A stretch of 64,000 bases of DNA from Sipunculus nudus (lineage: Eukaryota; Annelida; Sipuncula; Golfingiida; Sipunculidae): assembly GCA_026874595.1 (NCBI GenBank), contig CM049307.1, forward strand, positions 63,580,370 to 63,644,369, given 5' to 3'. The notes beneath the pieces were generated by a model. It ran no database searches. It worked only from the letters and a program-made list of their open reading frames with translations, and had not been told where the DNA came from. Below are positions 37,927-47,700 of this stretch, one piece after another (the stretch's first letter is position 1; each line of letters starts with the position of its first letter). Position numbers and translations under genes: made by a program.

Positions 37927-38090
37927 ACTAAGGCTGTGCGATATTATCGATATATATTGGTAAATCGCGATACGGAATTTGCAAATTGCAGAGTGCAAAT
38001 TTTTGTATTTTGTCACACGTGAGTGAATCTGATTTATTTGACTAAAATATATTGTAATAAAAGAGTGAACAGCTCTTCCCTCGAGGTCTG
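37927..38090 (+). mobile_element. hAT-like terminus fragment
   Basis: AAGGCTGTGCGATATTATCG (37931-37950) followed by ATATATATTGG and AAATCGCGATACGG resembles the end sequence GGCTGTGCGATAT...ATCGCGATAC of a hAT-type element family known from animal genomes. The opposite terminus was not found within 2 kb, so only one end is preserved or visible. Confidence 0.4.
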
Positions 38091-41000
38091 TCAAAAATAA
38101 GTAATATTGAACAAAGTACTTTTACTTTTGCTATATTTCCTGTGTGAAATATAAACTGACCTGCACATACTTAAATGATGTCGTCATATGTAACACGATA
38201 GTAAACTACCAGAAACACACACATTAATTGGAAATGCCCAGCAGTAGACCTCACTTGCTTTGCCTCACATATCTGATCATCTCCTATAACCTTTCTGTGA
38301 ACAATGGATGAAATGCTGGTAGAAATAAACGGGCCAGAGCAACAATGAACAAAACTCTCTCAACAAACAGGACCACGATCGTTACTTGGAGTAAAGGTCA
38401 GTCAAACGACTTGTCACAGCTAGCTCGGCAGTTGAAAAGAAACGTCCCATTTCTTGAGAAGATACCAAAACATCTGAGACGACCCGTAAGATGGAATTCA
38501 AATATGGCAAACGAGAGCATGCAAACAAGAACAGAATCATGCCGAGCTTGTGCCAAAAAGGTTAAACTTAAAAAAGGATACATAAAATGGGAGAAAGAAA
38601 CGGCTAAGGTATGCCGTAATGCCAAATTTCAGTATACTAGTAGAAGTAAAAAATAAATTGCGGAAGTGCAACCTATGATCTGAAAACAGCGTATACAGTG
38701 ACGTCTGATCCACCGTGCCGAAGAGTTGCCATATACCATAACCCACTACGCACGTCAAGGACAGTATTCGAATGACCACAGACCGATGAAGATTGGTTCC
38801 AACTATGAGGGAGCAAAAGACGACCATTGCTACTTACCAAATGACCCTGGTGTCACGAGAGTGAGGGTTGTTCACCAGCAAATTGATGTTTACACTACAC
38901 CCCCTCCTTCGTGTTAAGCTTCTTCTCTTAAAATACAGGTCACAAGCCAGCATTTTGGTGTCAATAGTCGTTGCTGTAAGCCGCTGATTGAGGCTGGATA
39001 CAGTCTGAGAGTTGAAGCGTTGCATCTCGAGACCGTGCGTTCCCGTACAGAAAGGCAGAGACAAATTTTCAAATAACAAAATGGTTCTAATTTGGTATCG
39101 AAAGATTATGACCTAAACGCATAAAGTTTCCAAATATCTGTCTCATAGTGGTTAAATGTTATAAAAAGAACAAAATACACGGCAATAAGCAGAAAATTGG
39201 AACATTTGGCCGCCATCATGAAATTCAATATGACAGCAATCTTGGCAGCAAACTCAAGCTAGGTACAAGTTTGTAGTAGTCAACATGGATTCTTCAGTAT
39301 CACAACCATGGGTATTGACACTACTTCTAACCTTCTATGTTGCATAAAACCCAAGTTTGGTAACACATTGTGTTGAAATGGCGGCCTTTTTTTTAATTTT
39401 GCATGTGAAGACAGCATCGGCTCACCTGTAAACAGTCAATTTCGGATTCAGCACTCTCGAAATACCCTAAAACACTTGCTTTACGACTTTTAACACAAAA
39501 TGCCTGCAGTATTTAATAATTATCAAATTGTAACCTGTCTATATCAGAATGAACCGTGTCTTGTCCCACAGTTTGGCACAAGTTGGCAACTGTTGAAACC
39601 GTCAAAAAAAATATAAGAAAACACTTCCGGTTTACCCGAAGCCAGCCCTATCCGAAGCAAGGATAATACTGTATCTGAGGCTAAATTATGGTTTGACGAT
39701 TTTCTGTTGCACATTAAAGATATTTTAATTACGGGTTTTCGCTTTGAAACCTGCAGCTGGACCATGGGTAGAGAGAGAACTGGCAAGTGTTTGCTGAAGA
39801 TGGAGGGACCGCAAGACAGCTAAAGCAAATCCATCAGGAGATGCGAGTGTCTATGTACATTATTTACAATTAACAAGGATCCTATCCGACGGCAAGAAAA
39901 ATCAGCTATTCAGCTGAGACCCTCGATAGGACCAGTCTAAAAACCAAGCTAAGTGGGGGTACTCGGAGGGACATGGCAAGATCCGGCGTAAATCCTTTTA
40001 AAGTGCACCGGCCTCAAACGGGGAATTTAAACACGCTGGGTGGATTGACGAGACCAGGAAAGGAGTGATTATATCTGTTCCGCAGACAGGTCATGTCACG
40101 CGAGTCATCAACGATACGTGAACGACATTTATAATAATGTAACATGTAAAAAAATGAACTGCTTTCACATTAATAAGAAGAAACTAACTTTTTTTAACAC
40201 ATCTGTTTGACATTTGAAGTATGATAATCATCATTAAACATTGGAAGCCTTCGAAAGTGCGTATAGCCAAAAGGTCCTGAGTTCAAAACCATAATGAAAA
40301 GTCAACATCCGTTGAGTGGAGCAATAAGGGGCACCAACGAGAGCATTCAAACACAGTTAGTTATGTGCAAATCGCTTCAGGGACTCATGCCCTGTGCAGC
40401 TATAGTTTGTTATATAAGCATGTGTAATATAACAATATTGATTTTCTAGTTGTTGATCATATGCTTATTTAAAAAGTATTCTCTTTCTCAGTGGTGCAAC
40501 ATGTATCAGTTACATGACATAAAAATTCCTAATTGAATCCTCATCAATTCATCATCACAAAAAAAAGCATCTATAAGGTGTCATTGCATAATATATTCTA
40601 TTAAACACAGGAAGGGTAACCGAGTCTTTTCAGACGAAGGGCACATATATTCAACAATGTCAGTGATGCTTTTGTCTTCCTGGTGGCAACGTTCACAGCC
40701 ACAGCCTTTGACATATTGTAAAATGAGACTGGAGCGGGGGATGATCACATTTTGGCCTGTCTGCCTGTCTCCCCCATATCTTCTACTTCCGTCCTTCTGT
40801 GCTGGGTGCATTTACTCATAAGTGCTTATACTCCATCTACGTTAAATATAAAAAACATAAGCAGCCACACAAGGCAGTACTTTACTGGTACACAAGTCGC
40901 CCAAGTCTTTGTTGATCGTGGGTTGCCAAGATCAGATGAAAAATTCCAAGAAATAATAAGTAAGTACGGCACGCAGTTTGTTAAGTCGAGTTAGAAATCA

Positions 41001-43125
41001 TTTATGTAATCCAAAATTCAAGCCCTGAAGCTGGTCAGGGATTTTGCTGTCGCCATGTCACGCAAACACGCATGACATTGATGTTTACAGTGATGACCAC
41101 ATGGTAAGGTGTAGGCGAAAGCGTGTGTGGGCGTGTATGCGGGACGGAGTTGCAGTCAGAAAAGTCGCAGGTGGATATATGCCGGGGCTCTTCTAATTAG
41201 ATTATTGCTTGCATCAGGGGCCAGGCGTATTTTTCATATTGTTTTAATATTTATCCGGTATTCGCCTACGGACAGATATGACATGAATACTTGAGTCATC
41301 TTTGACCTTTCACTGTTGTGCAGAGGAAGTATTTTGGCCTCTGATAATGAAATGCTGATAAAAACTTAGACATAGTCCGGGGTTTAGGTAGCATAACTGG
41401 CTAAAAAACTCCATCTAATATCAACCCAAAAACTGTTTAAATCAACATAAGCCCGCTGAAGTATAGTGTTCATTCTGATGGTTTATTTTAAATTTCTATT
41501 CATTTTCAAATGATATTTTAACCATTTTTTTTTCAATTTTTAAGCAGTACGCTATTTTAAGAATTGAATCAGCAACAGCAAAACAAGTTCTAGTAGATTA
41601 ATATTTAAACTTATATTATAATTGTGTCAATATAAAAATTTTACTTTATAAAAAGAAAGACACACAGTAAAGTAAAAATATATATATATATGAAAGGCTT
41701 TTGAGATATTTTCCCGTAGTTAATCCTATTCCACTAAATAGTAGCTTGTTACTACTGGGATGTTTGAAATAGCGTACCTTTTAAAATTTTTAAAAATTTT
41801 CAAAATGTAAAAATATCATGTGAAAATTTAAAAAATATGTATACCATCATTAAAAACACGGTACCAAGTTTAAAATGGTGTATACTTTATTGGGTCTAAT
41901 ATGAATCTGAAACACCTTTTGGATTGGTTTTATTACAGGGGTTTTACCAAATTGTGATACTATAAGGCGTCGGGCTACAACACTTCCCAGATCCTCAATG
42001 AGACATGGTGAAATCCCGTTAGAACCGCTCTATTTTCCTTTCCAGCCATATGTCGATGTTAGATGACGGCTTCTACTGCGCAAATCTGTGTATAAATTTG
42101 GTAACAATAATCTAATGTAATGAAGAATTTTCTACAACCGTGATACATATGATAACTACCATAAGATGAGTTTTCTTTCCAGAGAATTATAAACCTTCTT
42201 TACAACTGATTATTGTTGGGAAAGGTGTTTTCCTTTAAACTCCAGTAGTCAGCGAGATACATAGCAACAGAGTGACATTGTCTTGATACACTGTATACAG
42301 CCAATACACTTTAAAGTATTCCCTCAAGATACCATACGTGAAAGAATTTTCGTCTTTTCTTGCTTTTTAGACCATAAATTTGTTAAGAAGAACATGTTTG
42401 TTCTTAACTGACATTTTTTTTACTAAGATTGGAAAGTTAGGAAATATTTTGTTTTTAAAATGTAGATAATTTTTGTACTCTCAACATTTGCAATTAGGGT
42501 GATATAACTTTAAAGCAAATCGTAAACAGCGGACACACAGGCGGAAACATCCTCGGTTTGAACGAATAATGTTGCACTTTTAAATATTACTTTATACAAG
42601 GCTGATGGGTAAAAACGAAATATTAATAGACCACGTGTTTAGAAAGATAATATCCCTTAGTTTAAATAGGAAAATTGACCAGTTTTTGGAAGTGTATATA
42701 CGGATCTACGGACACCACACATTTTTCTGTAGTATGTACCTGTGCACTATTATGTGACTTTAAATTATTGCTGACATTATTTTGGTCAGTTTAAATATGA
42801 TTTGCTGACACTCTACCAAATCTACTTCCATTCTTGAGAGAATATTGAGTCGCGATCAAGTCTAGTTTGTCCATGTTTTCCATCGGTAAGTAGCTGTTAT
42901 TTAATATCTTTAAAGTGTTGCCTTTGCAGCAGATAATCAAAACCATTCCAGAAATCTGTACCCGTTTCAGAACTATTCACAGCTAAACCAAGCTAAATTC
43001 CATTCATCGAAAGTCCGAGCTGGTGAGGATTAGCATCTTCTACCGGTTCTCCTACGAAACCAGTAGTTCTATTGTTATATGCAATAGTATGGCTGTTTTT
43101 CCTTCAAGAAATGGGGGTATCAACT
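38091..43125. other. Non-coding sequence, nothing firmly recognised
   Basis: About 5 kb with no recognised mobile element. A 103-codon open frame (38345-38656 plus) is lysine-rich at its end and matches no known family. At 40878-40959 a short open stretch ends at a good donor-like GTAAGT but has a poor acceptor, so it is not called as an exon. Confidence 0.4.
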
Positions 43126-43350
43126 AATGGCCGCACAGCTGATTAACTGGACCTATTCTTATATATGGGATAAGGTGGATTGGTCAGCAGTGACCGATAG
43201 GTGGTGCTCTGTACTTCCCCCTGGTCATTAGTTGGGGGTAGGCCTATTAACTCAAGGCCGCAAAGCTGATTGACTAGACTTTTTTTCGGTTTTTCAAAGG
43301 GAATTGCTGATCAGATCAGTAGTGACCGCAAGGTGGCGCTTTGAACTCAT
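43126..43350 (+). repeat. Diverged tandem duplication with CTCF-like motif in each unit
   Basis: Unit 1 (about 43113-43220) and unit 2 (about 43233-43350) share GGGGGTA, a TATCAACTAATGGCCGCACAGC versus TTAACTCAAGGCCGCAAAGC block, TGATT(A/G)ACT(G/A)GAC, TCAG(C/T)AGTGACCG and AGGTGGYGCT. Each ends in a CTCF-like core: CCGATAGGTGGTGC at 43194-43207 and CCGCAAGGTGGCGC at 43326-43339. The second fits the bilaterian CTCF consensus well. The duplication is seen in the sequence; the CTCF role is inferred. Confidence 0.6.
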
Positions 43351-44358
43351 GTCATTTAATCTAGACTGGTACCCCGCATTAATATATACTCGGCCCACCA
43401 TGCCGGACTTGGCGCTTTGACCTTCTGACAAACAGCATTGTCACTTGACAGGAATAATACAGGAGTACAAATAATTGAAGAAACACCAACAATTTTGGCT
43501 TTACCCTATCAAACGGTACCTCATCAAAAAATAGGTAATGGCTTCTTAAGAGGAAGTTAAACTCAAAAGCACCAGACTGTGGCATGCACCTAGGTGACTG
43601 GTGACAGCTAAGCACCTAGACCATCCAGACTACGGCAGCTGGTGGTCTGCCCGCAATAGACATCGACATTGTTAAATCTATGGTCCGCACATGCTCTATC
43701 ATATATTAATAGTGGACCATACAAAGGTGGCCAGAAAAGGATTAGTGTAAATAAGCGAAACCCAAAAAAAGGTCTGCCAATCACACCCCTGGAAAAAATA
43801 CCTGCTTCGTACAATGTTATACATAATATACGGTTTGGTTGCTTGGCCCACAAGGCGGATGATTCATTAGTGTACTTTCAAAATCGATTGTTTTATGGTG
43901 TGTATAATTTTAAAAAGAATTCAATTTAAAATATTCTATTTCATGTTAAGCATATTTCAGTTCGAAGCAGTGTACATATTCCACTTACCTTTACGTTCAC
44001 CAATCATTTATATGAGAATAAAAAATAGAATAATATGTGAACATGGCTTGGGGAATGATGTGGTTCACTCAATGTCCGACGGCACTGAGAATCAAATGCG
44101 GTATTACCGTAAGCATTTAAGCCTATCACAAGTAAAGTTTTAGTATTGAAAAGTTGTCGAATGTAACGTTTATAATAAAAAACAACTACAACTTTTCCTG
44201 TGAGTCACACTTGTGTTTGTTTGAGAGACCTTCTGGAAAATGAGAAAAAGAAAAAAAACAGCCTACTGGTGAACGTGCCGTCCATCGACGTTTGTGTAGA
44301 CCTGCTACCAAGGTCCCTCATTTAATTCTTCTGGTATTTCTATGTCATGACTTTTGGC
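43351..44358. other. Non-coding sequence, nothing recognised
   Basis: No supported feature. Open frames of 78-86 codons overlap on both strands and resemble nothing known to me. Confidence 0.4.
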
Positions 44359-44362
44359 GTAT

Positions 44363-44519
44363 TGTTACGAAGACAATTTATTTGAAGGGAAAATTCTTGG
44401 CCCATCCAAGTTTCGAACCCATAATGGTAGCGCACAAGTCCGGCGTACCAACCGCTTCGCTAGCAAAGCAAGCTTCCCTAGCGAGACCGTTCGGTCTGCT
44501 TTTATGTCACCCCGTAACA
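44363..44519 (-). repeat. TRIM 3' LTR
   Basis: 157-bp copy of the LTR, about 85% identical to the 5' LTR, preceded on the minus strand by the purine-rich AAGAGGGGTG. The A-box is unchanged, whereas the B-box has decayed (GGTTCGAAACT). Confidence 0.88.
44409..44462 (-). promoter_or_regulatory. Partly decayed tRNA-like promoter in the 3' LTR
   Basis: A-box TAGCGAAGCGG (plus 44452-44462) is intact. The B-box position (plus 44409-44419) reads GGTTCGAAACT, two mismatches to consensus. The spacing is again 43 nt. Conservation of both positions in both LTRs shows that the motif belonged to the LTR when the element inserted. Confidence 0.65.
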
Positions 44520-44531
44520 CACCCCTCTTAA
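44520..44531 (-). promoter_or_regulatory. Polypurine tract of the TRIM
   Basis: On the minus strand AAGAGGGGTG directly precedes the TGTTACG start of the 3' LTR, the position where plus-strand DNA synthesis is primed in LTR elements. Two pyrimidines (TTT just upstream and the T in GGTG) make it imperfect. Confidence 0.65.
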
Positions 44532-44616
44532 AAGCGTTCTGCTATCAGAACAAGACTAATTATCCCAGGAGTCAAACTTAGGTGAGCCTATTCCCTGGTC
44601 CACAAAGTTAACTGTC

Positions 44617-44634
44617 ATCCCGGACGAGCCCCCA
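44617..44634 (-). promoter_or_regulatory. Primer-binding site complementary to tRNA-Pro
   Basis: The minus strand reads TGGGGGCTCGTCCGGGAT, three bases after the 5' LTR. It is the exact 18-nt complement of the 3' end of animal tRNA-Pro including CCA (plus strand ATCCCGGACGAGCCCCCA). A reverse transcriptase would start minus-strand DNA synthesis here. A perfect 18-nt match in such an old element is strong support for the LTR-retrotransposon reading. Confidence 0.9.
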
Positions 44635-44637
44635 TTT

Positions 44638-44793
44638 TGTTACGAAGACAATATACTGAGAGGAAAATTCTTGGCCGATCCGGGATTCGAACCCATATCG
44701 ATGGCGCACAAGTCCGGCCTACCAACCGCTTCGCTAGCAAAGAAAGTTTCACTAGCGAGACAGTTCTGTCCGTTTTTGTGTCACCCCGTAACA
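44638..44793 (-). repeat. TRIM 5' LTR
   Basis: 156-bp long terminal repeat, upstream in the element's own (minus) direction. It carries a tRNA-like internal promoter (A-box and B-box) rather than only an ordinary Pol II LTR layout. It ends CGTAACA immediately before the AAA spacer and the primer-binding site. Confidence 0.88.
44683..44736 (-). promoter_or_regulatory. tRNA-like Pol III promoter (A-box, B-box) in the 5' LTR
   Basis: A-box TAGCGAAGCGG (plus 44726-44736) fits TRGYNNARNNG exactly. B-box GGTTCGAATCC (plus 44683-44693) fits GGTTCGANNCC exactly. The two starts are 43 nt apart, the spacing found in a tRNA gene. The sequence between them (GTTGGTAGGCCGGACTTGTG and onward) also reads like a D-loop plus anticodon-arm region. 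The 7 bases before the A-box do not pair with the bases after the T-arm, so it is a tRNA-like promoter, not a functional tRNA gene. Confidence 0.75.
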
Positions 44794-44797
44794 GTAT

Positions 44798-47700
44798 GAA
44801 CACTGGCCACTGTTATAAAAAATAAAGCTCGGAGACGCTACTAGATGGTGGACGGATGACACGCGAGTGTGATTTTCTTTTTCAAAATGTTGATAGTTGG
44901 TAATTAACATATCATTACTGTAAATTTATGTAGTTTACACATTGGGGAAATATGTGATATTTTGAAACGGAGTGGAAGGAACAACAGAAGATATCCGGTC
45001 TAACTGTGAAATTAAGCATGTGGTAAAAAGCATAATGACGTCAAATCTTGACCTTGAGATTATATCAATAATCTTATAGCTTCCAACAGGAAAAGTGAAT
45101 GGACGGTTTCTCCTGATCTCAACACTTTCAGCGATGATATATTATTCCGCAGCAACTACATTCCATGTCTGGTCGACTTGCGTTAATTAATTACTGGGCC
45201 CGGCGGATATGGCAGGTCTTGTGTTCACATAAACGCTTATAACAGAAAAGAAAAGCTGTCAATGTCGCTCAGAGAAAGAAGAGCTCATCTGAATTTCAAT
45301 GAAGCCTCGGATAGTTCTTTAGTAACTAGAGTTGACAAATTTGACGCTTATGCATTGATTGATTGCGCTGTTGGTGTTTGGTGGCGCCAAAACTAACCCT
45401 AAAGTGGTCCCTGCTCGACCCCGAACTCTAACTCGATCCCTTTACCCATCTGCAGATGTTTATCATCAAAGACGTGATATCCTCAGCAAAGTAATTACAC
45501 GTCACAAACACGGTCCTGCTTCAATCCATGTAATACTCGCATGCATTGATCATGCGGCATTAAAACCGACTCTAGCGCGCTATGGAAGAAATTCTGGGTT
45601 TTATCAGTCCCGCCAAAACTAGATCTAATCAAACCAAGTACGGAACTGCACACGCCTAAACTATACGGGATAATACATCACCTGCTGGCCAAATTTCCAT
45701 TAACAATTAAGGTCATTTATAGGAGATGAGCGACTGGTTTGAGGTCTCCTTTGGATGTTTAGTAGAACAGCGCCGGAGGATGAAGCGGAGCTCTCAGCTG
45801 CTTAGCCACTTTTATGCCTGGGACCTGTTCACACCGGGGTTTAGGGATCTGATAAACACAGACAACCGGTTTTCTCTTGAGTAAACTCTCTGTGTTATCA
45901 GAGCAAACTTCAAACAAGGACAAGGAGAGACCTTCGTCATTAAACAAAATTTATGTAGACTCTTGTAACCTCGGCGGAAATGAGGCCTTGTGGACCATAC
46001 TGGGAAAAGAGACGGACAAACTGACTGACTTAACGAATGGATGACAAAATAGTCGTAAAAAAACTAAAATATTAATTTTGACACAACAGGGAAGTGGTGG
46101 AGAAGAAGGAAAACATCAGACTCAAAGGATAAAGCACGGAAAGGTAGGACAGTTTTTACATCAAATAGGCCTACCCAAGTGTAAGATTAGATATATAGTA
46201 TACTCTCTTAGTTAAGATGAAATATTACTTATTTATTTTGACACTGCATTGATGGTAGAAGAATTTATTGTCATTTCATATGAATGTATTGTCATTTCAT
46301 CTCATACTATTCATGGCTGGCTTAACGGATCCTTCAGGGCGTGGCCATTTTATGATCTGGTTTTGGCTGAACCAATAAACGGATGTTTATTACATGTGGC
46401 CATTCTTTCCAATGCCGGTCGCTCCCGTCTTTTCCTTCTTCCTTTTACCTCAGAAAGTTATAATATTCCTACATTACAATATACATAATAACATTTATCC
46501 GACTCTAATTGGTTAGATTTGTTTGAAACTACTCAAAATTGAAGGGTGATTGGCTAATTATGCATGACGTCATCATATTAGAACAAAGTCAACCATCAAG
46601 CATAAAGGTAAATAGTTGTCTGGAATAAATGGATGGATGGCTATTCTAAACCATAAAGTGTAATCACGGATTTAATGCGAGCAGAAGAAAGGCAATTATG
46701 GTTAATGATGGACAACTACGAAACTGCATAAAATTTATAAAACAAGAACACATTTTCAACCCATCACTCGGCACCGACTGTTTAGGGAGCGCCCAAGACC
46801 TATCTCTAACACCAGTGAATGATCGTGACCATGACTGGGAGCAAGGAAACTACCATAAATCAACTAAACTTCTCTTCACAGCTTTCCAGATTCACGACAC
46901 ATTCAGTTTATATTCATTTATATTCATTTGTTAGCTTATATATAATTAAAAGATAAAGGAAACATTAGCCCTCTGTTCAGACCAAGAAACGTATATAAGG
47001 GAGCTTTTATTCAGCAAGGATACGACGGCTTCGAGCGTATACAACATGTATATTGACTTTATTCCCGGTCGGGAAGACCTAAGGTTTTCGGGCAGGGTCA
47101 TATCCCCGTATATCACATCTCATTTGTGAACTGGTTATTGTAGTTTTGTTCCTCCGCGCAACCTTTCTCCCCTGATTACGTACACGGTGACATATTATAT
47201 GAATCACACCCACAACTAGGTCCAAACACATCGGCGTTATTATATCATGGGAGATTTTATGTAAGATAGGGACCGCGATGCCATAAATTGTCTTGCCTTC
47301 GGGTGGATGTAAATTACACAATTCTAGCCAACCTGTCATAGTGCTCGGTTTTGATTGGATATTGATATTATTGGTTTCAGATTTGGATAAGAATTGGACT
47401 TTTATCGCCCTTGACAAAGCGGCCGACGAAAGCGGTGATCAAACGAAGTCGCTCTGATCTGGCAGTGATTTGCCCCGGGAGGTACCGTCGATAAAATTGG
47501 TCCCCAGCAGAGTTTGGTCACGTTTTTCATCATCCTTGTCTTTTCTCATATAGCCCATGTGTTCCTTGTATTAGACAGTGAGACACCACTCCACAAGGTT
47601 TTATTGTGCCGAAATAGGGAATCAACACGGGTTTGTATGCGGATAACTGGTGAATGTACAGGTCGTTGCGACGAGAAAAAAGACATCCGTAAACCGCAAC

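Larger units (their letters stand above)
44359..44797 (-). mobile_element. TRIM: miniature LTR retrotransposon, complete with target duplication
   Basis: A 431-bp element (44363-44793) lies between identical 4-bp direct repeats GTAT (44359-44362 and 44794-44797). Its two direct terminal repeats are 157 and 156 bp, each beginning TGTTACG and ending CGTAACA, i.e. TG...CA bounded. By hand alignment they differ at about 23 positions (about 85% identical), so the insertion is old. The internal region is only 118 bp and non-coding. On the minus strand it runs: 5' LTR, AAA, an exact tRNA-Pro primer-binding site, about 85 bp of spacer, a polypurine tract, 3' LTR. This is the architecture of a terminal-repeat retrotransposon in miniature, which must be moved by proteins of another LTR element. 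Two tandem SINEs are an alternative, but the PBS, PPT and flanking duplication argue against that. Confidence 0.88.

Noticed and set aside
40878-40959. Candidate exon ending at a GTAAGT donor
   Set aside because: The donor is good but the acceptor lacks a pyrimidine tract, and the 27-residue peptide matches nothing known.
44683-44736. A functional tRNA gene
   Set aside because: The A and B boxes are perfect but the acceptor-stem halves do not pair.
44363-44793. The two 157-bp repeats as two tandem SINE copies
   Set aside because: The exact tRNA-Pro primer site, the polypurine tract, TG...CA ends and a single GTAT duplication around the whole pair fit one LTR element better.
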